Positions 54,901 to 63,568 of a stretch of 64,000 nucleotides of DNA are shown piece after piece. The stretch comes from Candidatus Planktophila sulfonica (GTDB taxonomy: Bacteria; Actinomycetota; Actinomycetes; Nanopelagicales; Nanopelagicaceae): contig NZ_CP016773.1 in the NCBI RefSeq assembly GCF_002288065.1, forward strand, positions 496,001 to 560,000. Direction: 5' to 3'. Each line of letters begins with the position of its first letter. Positions within the stretch are counted from its first letter, which is position 1. Position numbers and translations under genes: made by a program. The notes under the pieces are model-generated. The model was not told the origin of the DNA. It made no database searches and worked only from the letters and a program-made list of their open reading frames with translations.

Positions 54901-55104
54901 TTTAAAGACGCGCGCTTCAATGTGGTGAGTGCCAGGCATTCCGTTAGCGGTAGGAGGGCCTTCATAAAATGTCCAAGGAGTTCCATTGGCACGTGATTGC
55001 ATGCTCTTCTGGAAAATCTCATTCTCGCGCCAGAAATCTAGAATCGAGTGTTCCATTGCTGGAAGGTCGATCGCCGCTGGGATTGCGCGAAATGGTGATG
55101 ACAT
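51988..55104 (-). CDS. ileS: Isoleucyl-tRNA synthetase
   Basis: Class I aminoacyl-tRNA synthetase of 1038 residues. The HIGH-like motif is PGTHHIEARVFKD and the KMSKS motif is GRKMSKHLGN at about residue 605. The editing domain CP1 lies between, with WTTTPWTLVSNTA. This is the longer, eukaryote-like (ileS2-type) form typical of actinobacteria, without a clear C-terminal zinc finger. GGAGGA six bases before the ATG is the ribosome site and is masked by the T-box leader. It is convergent with yggT. Confidence 0.97.
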   Translation of the reverse strand: MSSPFRAIPAAIDLPAMEHSILDFWRENEIFQKSMQSRANGTPWTFYEGPPTANGMPGTHHIEARVFKDVFPRYQTMKGKYVTRKAGWDCHGLPVEIAVEKELGFSGKGDIEKFGIAPFNDKCRESVTRHVDAFTTMTERMGFWVDFDQAYWTMAPEYVESVWWSLKEIWKKGLLVQDHRVAPYCPRCGTGLSDHELSQGYETVTDPSVFVRFPATSGELAELGASFLVWTTTPWTLVSNTAVAVHPDVDYVVVKATVEEVSEILVVAQPLLSKVAGDHEILKTIKGKDLERTTYKRPFDYLEIPDSHFIVLATYVTTEDGTGLVHQSPAFGADDLQVCRAYGLPVVNPIAPDGTFLSDVPVVGGMFFKEADKPLVKELKASGVLYKHQPYEHEYPHCWRCHTALIYYAQPSWYIRTTSIKDELIRENQKTDWHPETIKTGRYGDWLTNNIDWALSRNRYWGTPLPIWRCENKHEVCVDSLKELGALSGQELSAMDPHRPFVDDITFACAECSATMNRVPEVIDCWYDSGAMPFAQWGYPHKEGSVEKFKAAYPADFICEAIDQTRGWFYTLMAIGTLVFDESSYKSVLCLGHILDKDGRKMSKHLGNVLEPISLMDQHGADAVRWYMLAAGSPWSARRVGHDAISDVVRKTLLTYWNTISFHALYAEASKFELSQSPALSERSMMDQWIISELNALIVEVDTAYNDFDSQTAGRVLARFIDDLSNWYVRRSRRRFWDGDVAALATLHETLTTVTQLLAPMVPFIAEHTWQVLVRPADSSVVASVHLTDFPVADSSLINAALNEQVAMTRRVVELGRSARAESAIKIRQPLQRALISAQGWASLPDDMKAQISDELNVIELEDIANADGDLVDISVKANFKSLGAKYGKAVQDVAKLVAAADATALVKGLRSTGAATLGEFAIDIDDLVVTEVPKSGWMVASHDGESVALDLALSPELIASGNVREVIRLIQERRKSDGFDISDRISVRWSAPAELAEVIAAHTAHISDEVLALSFEFDAAVTAGDNELSVGVTLAIA

Positions 55105-55262
55105 AAAAAATCCTCCAAGAAGTTAAGAACTTCTGGAGGGACGAAATCTGGCGACTTCGCGGTACCACCCGCCTTGTAGCTTCAGCCGTGATGCTGGAGA
55201 TACCTCTTTATTACTTACATCCGGCTGGTTCTACCCCGCTCATGTGGCGGATCTTCCAGCGT
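55105..55262 (-). promoter_or_regulatory. Isoleucine T-box riboswitch controlling ileS
   Basis: On the minus strand the leader contains GGGTGGTACCGCG (plus-strand 55158-55170), the universal T-box; its TGGT bulge would pair with the ACCA end of uncharged tRNA-Ile. A stem I candidate GCTGG...CCAGC (from 55260) holds an ATC isoleucine specifier at 55250-55252. Downstream, CCTCCAGAAGTT pairs with AACTTCTTGGAGG (one bulge) around loop CTT, hiding the GGAGG ribosome site. Six T follow and run directly into the ATG, so the same hairpin could also terminate transcription. Confidence 0.92.
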
Positions 55263-55340
55263 GCTCCGAAGGTGATGGCCTCATCAACGCACTTTTCCTG
55301 CAAGGTCTTGCTCGCAAAGTCTAAACCATGCGTGGCAAAG

Positions 55341-55369
55341 TTGGTTACGAGGGGAAAAACGCATAAGGT
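55341..55369 (+). promoter_or_regulatory. Promoter of the DksA-like/lspA/rluD operon
   Basis: TTGGTT (55341-55346), a 17-base spacer and TAAGGT (55364-55369), followed after 7 bases by GTG 55377. The transcript would be leaderless. It is back-to-back with the ileS leader, which begins about 80 bases away. Confidence 0.65.
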
Positions 55370-55376
55370 GCGCGGC

Positions 55377-56171
55377 GTGCCAGGAAAAAAGATTGTGAAG
55401 AAGGCGGCTAAAAAAGCCCCTGCCAAGAAAGCGCCTGCAAAAAAGGTCGCTAAGAAGGCTCCTGCGAAGAAAGTTGCAGCGAAGAAGGTTGCAAAGAAAG
55501 CACCTGCTAAGAAGGCTGCGGTCAAGAAGGCTCCTGCAAAGAAGGCGCCAGCTCCTAAAACTTCTGTGGCAAAGTCACCAGGTCGCCCATTCCCATCAAA
55601 GATTGGTAAGACAACTCTTACCGTAGATGAAAAATCTCAGACAGTTTCTGTGGCAACAGTTGTTGCACCCACTGCAGCTCCTGTTGTTGAAGAGCGCCGC
55701 TTAGTAATGCCACCTCCTCCGCGTCCCGTAAAGAGCGGAAAGAAAGTTGCACCATTGAAGCCAATTAAGGCAGCTCCTACTCCTGTTACTGCAGCTGAAG
55801 GTGAAGCTCCTTGGACTGCTGCAGAGCTCAAGACAATTCGTGCTGATATTGCAAAAGATCTCGAACGTCTTCGCCACGAGCTCGCACTCGTCGAAGCAGA
55901 GATGGATGACCTCATCGCAGATTCTGGTGAAGGCGCTGGCGATGATCAAGCTGATTCTGGAACAAAGACTTTCGAACGCGAGCATGAAATGTCACTCGTG
56001 ATTAATGCTCGCGACATGGTGTTGCAGACAGAACGCGCTCTCGAGCGAATCGATGCAAAGTCATATGGATATTGCGAAGATTGCGGTTCTGCAATTGGTA
56101 AGGCACGACTACAAGTATTTCCTCGCGCTACTTTGTGCATGATCTGCAAGCAGAAGGAAGAGCGCCGCTAA
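55377..56171 (+). CDS. DksA/TraR-type C4 zinc-finger protein with lysine-rich histone-H1-like tail
   Basis: Protein of 264 residues. The N-terminal half is a repeat of KKAPAKK and KKVAKK units, like histone H1 or mycobacterial HupB tails, predicted disordered and DNA- or RNA-binding. The C-terminal part has a coiled-coil (LKTIRADIAKDLERLRHELA and the acidic segment after it) and the zinc finger CEDCGSAIGKARLQVFPRAT followed by CMIC, the DksA/TraR fold that can enter the RNA polymerase secondary channel. I start at GTG 55377 because of the -10 spacing; GTG 55395 with AGGA upstream is the alternative, and an in-frame ATG at 55188 would lie in the ileS T-box. It stands between ileS and lspA as in Streptomyces. 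Confidence 0.85.
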   Translation: MPGKKIVKKAAKKAPAKKAPAKKVAKKAPAKKVAAKKVAKKAPAKKAAVKKAPAKKAPAPKTSVAKSPGRPFPSKIGKTTLTVDEKSQTVSVATVVAPTAAPVVEERRLVMPPPPRPVKSGKKVAPLKPIKAAPTPVTAAEGEAPWTAAELKTIRADIAKDLERLRHELALVEAEMDDLIADSGEGAGDDQADSGTKTFEREHEMSLVINARDMVLQTERALERIDAKSYGYCEDCGSAIGKARLQVFPRATLCMICKQKEERR

Positions 56172-56172
56172 C

Positions 56173-56637
56173 GTGCGCCGATTGTTCGCAATCGCGTGGA
56201 CTATCTGGCTCTTCGATTTTGTAACAAAGACCTGGGCGCTCTCCACATTCTCAGCATCTCCTAAGCCAGTAATTGGATCTCTTCTGCAATTCACACTCAT
56301 TAGGAATTCCGGCGCAGCATTTAGCCTGGCAACAGGATTTACGATTCTCTTCTCACTTCTTGCCTTAGCTGTTGTCGTGACGGTTATTTCCTATGCCTCA
56401 CGAATTACATCCCAAGGTTGGCAATGGACAGCAGGGCTCTTGCTAGGTGGAGTTCTCGGCAATCTGACTGATCGAATCTTTCGCGAACCATCATTTCTCA
56501 ATGGACATGTGATTGATTGGATTCAGATTCCTAATTGGCCGGTCTTCAATATTGCAGATATGGCGATATCAACAGCTGCGGCGATTGCATTTGTGCTGAC
56601 GATGCGAAATATCCCTCCCATTACACGGGTAAGGTAG
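56173..56637 (+). CDS. lspA: Lipoprotein signal peptidase
   Basis: Aspartyl protease of 154 residues with four helices that cleaves prolipoprotein signal peptides. The motifs are DFVTKTWAL, RNSGAAFSLA, GGVLGNLTDRIF, and the two catalytic aspartates Asp115 (HVIDWIQ) and Asp129 (FNIADMAIS). It starts with GTG one base after the preceding stop, so translation is coupled. Confidence 0.96.
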   Translation: MRRLFAIAWTIWLFDFVTKTWALSTFSASPKPVIGSLLQFTLIRNSGAAFSLATGFTILFSLLALAVVVTVISYASRITSQGWQWTAGLLLGGVLGNLTDRIFREPSFLNGHVIDWIQIPNWPVFNIADMAISTAAAIAFVLTMRNIPPITRVR

Positions 56638-56643
56638 CCACAT

Positions 56644-57582
56644 ATGACAAGAGATTTACGACAGTTAACAGTTCCCGAAGGCGTCGCAGGGGAACGCATT
56701 GATAGCGCGCTGACTCGCGTTTTAGGCCTATCGCGCACAACAATCGTCAAACTTCTTGAAGATGGTGATATCACCACAGGCAATCAAGCGATGCAGAAAT
56801 CAGATCGCGTTGCAGCAGGACAAGTTATTGAAGTGCTGATGCCAGCGCCTCTCAACCAAGATCCCATTCCTCTCACTCCGCTCGAAGGTCTGACCGTTGT
56901 CTATAACGATGATGACATCGTCGTGATTGATAAGCCGGTTGGATGCGCTGCCCACCCAAGTCCAGGATGGATGGGGCCAACTGTTGTGGGTGCCCTGATG
57001 GCTGCGGGTTACACAATTTCTACTTCAGGTCCTGCTGAACGTGCCGGCGTTGTACATCGCCTCGATGCCGGAACTTCTGGCCTCATGATTATTGCAAAGA
57101 CAGAAGCGGCGTATCTCAAACTCAAAGAGATGTTCCGCGAGCATGAAGTCGAAAAGACATATCACGCACTTGTACAAGGACATATGGATCCATCAACTGG
57201 AACAATCGATGCGCCTATTGATCGCCACCCAAAGGAAGATCATCGCTTTGCAGTTGTAGCAACAGGTAAAGAGAGCATCACCCATTACGAAGTCATCGAG
57301 TATTACCGCTCTGTCTCATTGGTGAAGGTCGAACTCGAAACCGGACGCACTCATCAAATTCGTGTGCACTTCTCTGCACTCGGTCATCCACTCGTGGGGG
57401 ACACTACATATGGCGCAGATCCTGTCCTCGGTAAGAAAATGAAGATGTCTCGACCTTGGCTTCACGCTCTTGAACTGCGCTTCAACCACCCTACGAATGG
57501 AAACCCGCTCGTGTTAACCGCGCCATACCCAGCCGACCTTCAGGCTTCTCTGGCGTTGCTATCCGAAGCAGTTCTGCCTTAG
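56644..57582 (+). CDS. rluD: RluD-type 23S rRNA pseudouridine synthase
   Basis: Pseudouridine synthase of 312 residues. An N-terminal S4 RNA-binding domain (GERIDSALTRVLGLSRTTIV, about residues 15-75) precedes the catalytic domain with VVHRLDAGTSGLMI, whose Asp is the catalytic residue, and the late motif ETGRTHQIRVHF. Relatives modify U1911/1915/1917 of 23S rRNA. It lies 6 bases after lspA, the usual actinobacterial order. TAAGGT 8 bases before the ATG may give an extra leaderless transcript. Confidence 0.93.
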   Translation: MTRDLRQLTVPEGVAGERIDSALTRVLGLSRTTIVKLLEDGDITTGNQAMQKSDRVAAGQVIEVLMPAPLNQDPIPLTPLEGLTVVYNDDDIVVIDKPVGCAAHPSPGWMGPTVVGALMAAGYTISTSGPAERAGVVHRLDAGTSGLMIIAKTEAAYLKLKEMFREHEVEKTYHALVQGHMDPSTGTIDAPIDRHPKEDHRFAVVATGKESITHYEVIEYYRSVSLVKVELETGRTHQIRVHFSALGHPLVGDTTYGADPVLGKKMKMSRPWLHALELRFNHPTNGNPLVLTAPYPADLQASLALLSEAVLP

Positions 57583-57601
57583 GCGCTAATGTTGCGCCAC
57601 C

Positions 57602-60600
57602 ATGTCATCTGAAGATTTTTCAGCTTCACGGGCATCGACGCAAGACTCGTTTGTACATCTTCATGTGCATACCGAGTACTCGATGCTCGATGGTGCCGCG
57701 CGCGTTGGAGATCTCGTTAATGAGGTAGCCCGCCAAGAAATGCCGGCAATCGCCATGACAGATCACGGAAATGTCTTCGGCGCATTTGATTTTTATAAAC
57801 AAGCAACGAAAGCTGGCGTCAAACCAATTATTGGTATTGAAGCCTACGTTGCACCTGAATCTCGTTTTGATAAGAAGCGCGTGCAGTGGGCCGATGGTGG
57901 CGAAGATGACGTATCAGGTGGCGGCGCATATACGCACATGACCATCCTGGCTGAAAACAATCAAGGGCTCGCAAACTTATTCCGACTATCTTCTCTTGCA
58001 TCCCTCGAAGGTTATTACTACAAGCCTCGTATGGACCGCGAACTCATCTCTCGCTACGCCGATGGCCTGATTGCAACAACAGGTTGCCCGGGCGGAGAAA
58101 TCCAAACTCGTCTTCGTATGGGTAATTACAAAGAGGCGTTACGTGCAGCAAGTGATTACCGAGACATCTTTGGCGCCAACAACTTCTTCCTCGAAGTCAT
58201 GGACCACCAAATCGATATTGAATCTCGCGTAAAGGCGGATCTTCTTAAACTTGGTAAAGAACTTAAACTTCCGTTGCTCGCCACAAATGATCTTCACTAC
58301 ACACGCCATGAAGATGCAGCAGCGCACGAAGCACTTCTCTGCGTGCAATCAGGATCAACTCTTGCCGACCCCAAGCGGTTTAAATTCGATAACGATGAGT
58401 TCTATCTCAAGACTCCCGCACAGATGCGCGAGCTCTTTAAAGATATTCCTGAATCCTGCGACAACACTCTTCTCATCGCCGAACGCTGCAACGTCAAATT
58501 ACGCGAGAACGAAAACTTGCTTCCCGCATTCGAAGTTCCCAAAGGCGAAACTGAAGATACGTGGCTTCGTAAAGAATCAGTCCGCGGTCTCATCGAAAAA
58601 CTTGGCGAGAAAGCAACCGAGGAATATCGCACTCGCTTGCAATACGAACTCGATGTCATGGCGAAGATGGGATTCCCGGGTTACTTCCTCGTTGTGGCAG
58701 ACCTTGTTGGACATGCAAAGAAAGTTGGCATTCGCGTAGGCCCTGGTCGTGGATCTGCAGCAGGTTCACTCGTTGCATATGCACTTGGCATCACAGGTCT
58801 TGATCCCATCGAACATGGACTTTTGTTTGAGCGATTCCTTAATCCAGAACGTATCTCGATGCCTGATATCGATCTCGACTTCGACGAACGTCGTCGCTCA
58901 GAGATGATCCGTTATGCAACTGAAAAGTATGGCGAAGATCGCGTAGCTCAGATCATCACCTACGGAACTATTAAATCTAAGCAGTCACTTAAAGATGCAA
59001 CTCGCGTTCTTGGTTATCCCTATGCAATCGGTGAAAAACTCACTAAGGCTCTTCCACCTTCAGTTATGGGCAAAGACATCACGCTCTCCGGTGTATTCGA
59101 CTCTAAAGATGCGCGCCATGGCGAAGCAGGCGAATTCCGTCAACTCTACGAGACAGATCCTGATTCAAAGCGCGTCGTTGATTTAGCAAAGGGCCTTGAA
59201 GGTCTAAAGCGTCAGTGGGGAGTGCACGCAGCGGGCGTAATTCTCTCTCGCGAACCTTTGCTCGATGTTATTCCTATCCATCGTCGTGAAGCAGATGGCG
59301 CAATCATCACCCAGTTCGATATGGGTGCTTGCGAATCTACTGGGCTTCTCAAGATGGACTTCCTCGGCCTTCGAAACCTTTCTGTTCTCGATGATGCACT
59401 TCTTAATATCAAAGCGAATCAAAATATCGATGTAGTTCTTGAAGATTTACCACTGAGCGATCAGAAGACATTCGAACTTCTTTCACGTGGAGATACCTTG
59501 GGTGTATTCCAGCTCGACGGCGGGCCGATGCGCGCACTTCTTCGCAGTATGGCACCTGATTCATTTGCCGATATCTCTGCGGTGATCGCCCTGTATCGCC
59601 CAGGACCAATGGGCGAGAACGCACACAATAACTATGCCGATCGCAAGAACGGTCGCAAACCTGTCGAGCCAATTCACCCTGAACTTTCTGAGCCACTTCA
59701 AGAAATTCTCGGTGACACCTACGGTCTCATTGTTTATCAAGAGCAAGTAATGGCGATCGCCCAGAAAGTTGCTGGCTTTACTCTCGGCCGCGCAGATCTC
59801 TTGCGTAAGGCGATGGGTAAGAAGAATAAAGAGATCCTTGATAAGGAGTACATCCCATTCGAAGCTGGCATGAAGGAGAACGGTTTCTCAGTTAGCGCAA
59901 TTAAGCGCCTCTGGGAAGTTCTGATTCCGTTCTCAGATTACGCATTTAACCGCGCACATAGCGCCGGTTACGGTGTTGTCTCCTTCTGGACCGCCTACCT
60001 CAAAGCGAATTATCCAACTGAGTACATGGCAGCACTTCTCACCAGTGTGCGCGATGATAAAGATAAGTCTGCGCTCTATCTCTCCGAGTGCCGTCGTATG
60101 GGAATCAAGGTTCTTCCACCCGATGTCAACGAATCAGATGCCGAATACACCCCTCGTGGAAAAGATATTCGCTTCGGCCTTGCTGCAATTCGTAACGTAG
60201 GAGAAGGCGTTGTTGCATCCGTAAAGGCTGCTCGAGAAAGCAAGGGAGCATTCGCATCCTTTGGAGATTTCCTCGCAAAAGTCGATGCCAACGTCTGCAA
60301 CAAGAAGACCATCGAATCTCTCATCAAAGCAGGAGCATTCGATTCTCTGCAGCATCCTCGTAAGGGGCTGATGGCAATCCACCTCGAAGCTATTGATTCA
60401 GTGATTGAAACAAAGCGCGCTGAGGCCATCGGGCAGTTCGATCTCTTCGGTGGAGATTCGATTACACAAGTTGCAGGTCTTGATATTGAGATCCCAACAA
60501 CCGAGTGGGATAAATCAACGCTCCTTACCTTCGAACGCGAAATGTTAGGTCTCTATGTTTCAGACCATCCACTCTTAGGTGTTGAACACGTTCTTCGTTC

Positions 60601-61135
60601 ACATACAGATATGTCGATCAGCCAGCTCCTCGATGATGGTCCACAAGATGGCATGGTCACTATTGGCGGGCTAATCACTGGCATTCAGCGAAAAGTTTCA
60701 CGACAAGGCGCATCGTGGGCTGTCGTTAACGTTGAAGACCTGGAAGGCGCTATCGAAGTTCTCTTCTTTTCTAATACCTATAACCAATACGCGCTCTCAC
60801 TCACCGAAGATCGCGTGGTTGTTGTCCGCGGGCGATTCTCACGCACCGATGAACAAGTTCGATTTACCGCTCTTGAAATGAAGATGCCAGATATTTCTGC
60901 AGCTCCTACAGGACCTCTACTTATCTCTTTGCCAGCGGCTCAAGTAACTCCACCGATTGTGGAACGAATGAAAGAGATTCTTCGCTCACATCCAGGAAAA
61001 CGTGAAGTTCATCTGCAAGTCATCGATCAACAGAAATCAACGACTCTTAAAATTGACGCGCTAGTAACTTCATCGCCAAGTTTGAGCGCAGATCTCAAGG
61101 CAATTCTTGGGTCAGACTGTCTCATCAGGATTTAA
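57602..61135 (+). CDS. dnaE: DNA polymerase III alpha subunit, replicative (DnaE1)
   Basis: Main chromosome-replication polymerase of 1177 residues. The PHP domain starts FVHLHVHTEYSMLDGAARV with His19, His21 and His23 intact, so its metal site and proofreading activity, as shown for mycobacterial DnaE1, are likely retained. GPGRGSAAGSLVAYALGITG and SMPDIDLDFDERRR give the palm with catalytic aspartates; FNRAHSAGYGVVSFWTAYLK is a further landmark. The C-terminal OB domain (GMVTIGGLITGIQRKVS) is present. A short GGCGC/GCGCC hairpin (57582-57598) fills the space before the ATG and there is no clear ribosome site. Confidence 0.97.
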   Translation: MSSEDFSASRASTQDSFVHLHVHTEYSMLDGAARVGDLVNEVARQEMPAIAMTDHGNVFGAFDFYKQATKAGVKPIIGIEAYVAPESRFDKKRVQWADGGEDDVSGGGAYTHMTILAENNQGLANLFRLSSLASLEGYYYKPRMDRELISRYADGLIATTGCPGGEIQTRLRMGNYKEALRAASDYRDIFGANNFFLEVMDHQIDIESRVKADLLKLGKELKLPLLATNDLHYTRHEDAAAHEALLCVQSGSTLADPKRFKFDNDEFYLKTPAQMRELFKDIPESCDNTLLIAERCNVKLRENENLLPAFEVPKGETEDTWLRKESVRGLIEKLGEKATEEYRTRLQYELDVMAKMGFPGYFLVVADLVGHAKKVGIRVGPGRGSAAGSLVAYALGITGLDPIEHGLLFERFLNPERISMPDIDLDFDERRRSEMIRYATEKYGEDRVAQIITYGTIKSKQSLKDATRVLGYPYAIGEKLTKALPPSVMGKDITLSGVFDSKDARHGEAGEFRQLYETDPDSKRVVDLAKGLEGLKRQWGVHAAGVILSREPLLDVIPIHRREADGAIITQFDMGACESTGLLKMDFLGLRNLSVLDDALLNIKANQNIDVVLEDLPLSDQKTFELLSRGDTLGVFQLDGGPMRALLRSMAPDSFADISAVIALYRPGPMGENAHNNYADRKNGRKPVEPIHPELSEPLQEILGDTYGLIVYQEQVMAIAQKVAGFTLGRADLLRKAMGKKNKEILDKEYIPFEAGMKENGFSVSAIKRLWEVLIPFSDYAFNRAHSAGYGVVSFWTAYLKANYPTEYMAALLTSVRDDKDKSALYLSECRRMGIKVLPPDVNESDAEYTPRGKDIRFGLAAIRNVGEGVVASVKAARESKGAFASFGDFLAKVDANVCNKKTIESLIKAGAFDSLQHPRKGLMAIHLEAIDSVIETKRAEAIGQFDLFGGDSITQVAGLDIEIPTTEWDKSTLLTFEREMLGLYVSDHPLLGVEHVLRSHTDMSISQLLDDGPQDGMVTIGGLITGIQRKVSRQGASWAVVNVEDLEGAIEVLFFSNTYNQYALSLTEDRVVVVRGRFSRTDEQVRFTALEMKMPDISAAPTGPLLISLPAAQVTPPIVERMKEILRSHPGKREVHLQVIDQQKSTTLKIDALVTSSPSLSADLKAILGSDCLIRI

Positions 61136-61163
61136 AGGGTCTTCGCCCTCTCGCTACACAAAG

Positions 61164-61169
61164 TAGAAT
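61164..61169 (+). promoter_or_regulatory. -10 element of the his operon
   Basis: TAGAAT, with exactly 6 bases to the hisD GTG at 61176; the mRNA is predicted to be leaderless, which leaves no room for an attenuator leader peptide. Confidence 0.65.
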
Positions 61170-61175
61170 CGCGCT

Positions 61176-62483
61176 GTGATTCGCACCGTTGACCTCCGTG
61201 GAAAGTCTCTCGACAAAGCTGGCTATCAAGCCGAGCTTCCACGTGCACAGCTCGATGTTGCCCAAGCGATGGTTCTCATTGAACCCATTCTTCGTCGCGT
61301 TCAGCACGGAAACGAATCAGATCTGATTGCTCTCGCTCAAGAGTTTGATGGAGTAACGCCTGCTTCAATCCGAGTTCCACAATCGGCATTGGATCAAGCG
61401 CTAGCTCAATTAGATCCTGCAATTCGTAGCGCACTCGAAGAATCTGCTTCACGTATTCGTAAAGTCCATAACGATCAAGTTCGCGGTGAAACCCGAACAA
61501 CAGTTGTCGATGGCGGAACTGTTACTGAGAAGTGGGTCCCCGTAGATCGAGTTGGTCTCTACGTCCCAGGTGGTCGCGCGGTCTATCCAAGTAGCGTCAT
61601 GATGAATGTGATTCCCGCGCAGATTGCACAGGTACAGAGCATCGCAGTTGCATCTCCGCCACAGAAGGAATTTGGCGGACTTCCGCACCCAACAATCCTT
61701 GCAACTTGCGCACTCCTTGGAGTCACTGAGGTTTACGCAGTTGGGGGAGCGCAAGCAATTGCACTCTTTGGTTATGGAATGAAGGGCGTGGCACAGAAGT
61801 GTGACCTCGTGACTGGTCCTGGAAATATTTATGTGGCAGCAGCAAAGCGGGCGTTGCGTGGAATAATCGGTATCGATTCAGAAGCGGGCCCAACAGAGAT
61901 CGCAATTCTTGCCGATGAGAGTGCAATCGCTGCAGATGTCGCAGCTGACCTCATTAGCCAAGCCGAACACGATGTGATTGCAGCAGCAGTCCTTGTCACA
62001 ACTTCAACTCAGCTTGCGAAAGATGTTGAAGTTGAACTTGAGAAGCGAGTTGCGGCCACTAAGCACTCCGAACGTATTCGCACTGCGCTTACTGGAATCC
62101 AATCAGCAATCGTCTTGGTGGATTCAGTTGAACAAGGTCTCGATGTTGTAAATGCTTATGCAGCGGAGCACCTCGAAATTCAGACCAAGAATGCTGCGCG
62201 CGATGCTGCACAGATTCGCAATGCTGGTGCAGTTTTCATTGGTCGCTTCTCGCCAGTTTCACTCGGAGATTATTCAGCTGGTTCAAACCACGTTCTACCT
62301 ACCGGTGGATGTGCCTGTCACAGCAGTGGCCTCTCTGTACAAACTTTCTTGCGCGGACTTCACTTCATTGAGTATGACCAGAAAGCATTTACCGACATTC
62401 TCGATACCGTCGTCACTCTTGCAAACTCTGAAGATCTTCCTGCTCACGGTGAAGCAATGACCGCTCGTTTGGAAAATCTATGA
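61176..62483 (+). CDS. hisD: Histidinol dehydrogenase
   Basis: Zinc/NAD enzyme of 435 residues for the last two steps of histidine synthesis. [47 protein letters not shown] and [12 protein letters not shown] are the family motifs, containing the zinc ligands and catalytic His. The start is GTG, the first base of a likely leaderless transcript. It begins hisD-hisC-hisB, and its stop overlaps the hisC start by 4 bases. Confidence 0.97.
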   Translation: MIRTVDLRGKSLDKAGYQAELPRAQLDVAQAMVLIEPILRRVQHGNESDLIALAQEFDGVTPASIRVPQSALDQALAQLDPAIRSALEESASRIRKVHNDQVRGETRTTVVDGGTVTEKWVPVDRVGLYVPGGRAVYPSSVMMNVIPAQIAQVQSIAVASPPQKEFGGLPHPTILATCALLGVTEVYAVGGAQAIALFGYGMKGVAQKCDLVTGPGNIYVAAAKRALRGIIGIDSEAGPTEIAILADESAIAADVAADLISQAEHDVIAAAVLVTTSTQLAKDVEVELEKRVAATKHSERIRTALTGIQSAIVLVDSVEQGLDVVNAYAAEHLEIQTKNAARDAAQIRNAGAVFIGRFSPVSLGDYSAGSNHVLPTGGCACHSSGLSVQTFLRGLHFIEYDQKAFTDILDTVVTLANSEDLPAHGEAMTARLENL

Positions 62484-63568
62484 ACCAGTGGCCAGCGTGG
62501 CTTCCACTTCGCCAAAATCTTCGCGAACTCTCACCGTACGGGGCGCCGCAACTTCCAGCAGATGCTGTGATGAATACCAATGAGAACCCATATGCGCCTT
62601 CGCCCGCTCTTGCAAAGGCGATTGCTGATCGAGTCTCAGAAGTAGCGCTCACTCTCAATCGTTACCCAGATCGCGATGCAGTTGTTCTGCGCACCAAGCT
62701 TGCAGGGTTCATCAACGGGCTATCTGGAACGGATTTCGATGCAAAGAATCTATGGGCTGCCAATGGCAGCAATGAGATTATCCAGTCTCTCTTTATGGCA
62801 TTCGGAGGCGGCACCGCTCTCGGTTTTACCCCTTCTTATTCAATGCACCCATTGATTGCCAAGGTAACTCAAGTGCAGTGGCTCAATGGAAGTCGCCGCG
62901 AAGATTTCAGTCTCGATATCGACTCTGCAATTTCACAGATTCAGCGCGATAAGCCAACGCTCACTTTCATTACAACACCGAACAACCCAACAGGTTCTGC
63001 AGTCACTGTCGATGAAATCGAGAAGATTGCACGTCTCACCTCAGGGCTATTGGTAGTCGATGAGGCTTACGCAGAATTTTCTGAAGAGACCTCAGCGGTA
63101 ACGCTCATCAAGAAGTATCCGCACGTTGTTGTTATTCGCACCATGAGTAAGGCCTTTGCTTTTGCAGGGGTTCGCCTTGGTTATCTGGTTGCAGACCCTG
63201 CAGTCATCGATGCCATGTTCCTTGTTCGCTTGCCGTATCACCTCAGCGCACTCACGCAGGCAGCTGGTGAAGTTGCACTCGATTACAAAGATGAGTTGCT
63301 TGGCACCGTTGCTCAACTTCGCACCGATCGTGATCGCGTTGCAGCTCAACTCACTGAAATGGGCCTGAACGTCATTCCAAGCGCATCCAACTTCCTTCTC
63401 TTCTCAGGATTCGATATGCCATCGGCGCAGCTCTGGCAGGCGATGCTCGATAGGGGAGTTCTCATCAGAGATGTGGGATTATTGGGTTACTTAAGAGTCA
63501 CCATTGGCAATGAGGCCGAAAACACCAAATTTATTACAACGCTATCGGCATGCCTGGGAGAAAAATGA
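62480..63568 (+). CDS. hisC: Histidinol-phosphate aminotransferase
   Basis: PLP aminotransferase of 362 residues (class I fold). [18 protein letters not shown] is the typical start of the HisC core, [13 protein letters not shown] and VVDEAYAEF hold cofactor-binding residues, and the PLP lysine is in [16 protein letters not shown]. It is coupled to hisD and hisB by 4-base overlaps. Confidence 0.97.
   Translation: MNQWPAWLPLRQNLRELSPYGAPQLPADAVMNTNENPYAPSPALAKAIADRVSEVALTLNRYPDRDAVVLRTKLAGFINGLSGTDFDAKNLWAANGSNEIIQSLFMAFGGGTALGFTPSYSMHPLIAKVTQVQWLNGSRREDFSLDIDSAISQIQRDKPTLTFITTPNNPTGSAVTVDEIEKIARLTSGLLVVDEAYAEFSEETSAVTLIKKYPHVVVIRTMSKAFAFAGVRLGYLVADPAVIDAMFLVRLPYHLSALTQAAGEVALDYKDELLGTVAQLRTDRDRVAAQLTEMGLNVIPSASNFLLFSGFDMPSAQLWQAMLDRGVLIRDVGLLGYLRVTIGNEAENTKFITTLSACLGEK

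Noticed and set aside
55188-55376. In-frame 5' extension of the DksA-like gene to ATG 55188.
   Set aside because: It would translate through the ileS T-box in antisense, and its residues do not resemble the Lys/Ala-rich start of the family. A promoter with leaderless spacing points to GTG 55377.
55436-55560. Repetitive GCTAAGAAGGCTCC-type sequence as a DNA repeat or CRISPR-like array.
   Set aside because: It is the coding repeat for the lysine/alanine tail of the DksA-like protein; units vary and there are no spacers.
57582-57598. GGCGC-n7-GCGCC hairpin just before the dnaE start as a terminator.
   Set aside because: No T-run follows and the stem has only five pairs; it may affect translation, but there is no further support.
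61129-61146. AGGG/CCCT hairpin after dnaE as a terminator.
   Set aside because: The stem is four pairs with no T-run, overlaps the dnaE stop region, and is too weak to annotate.
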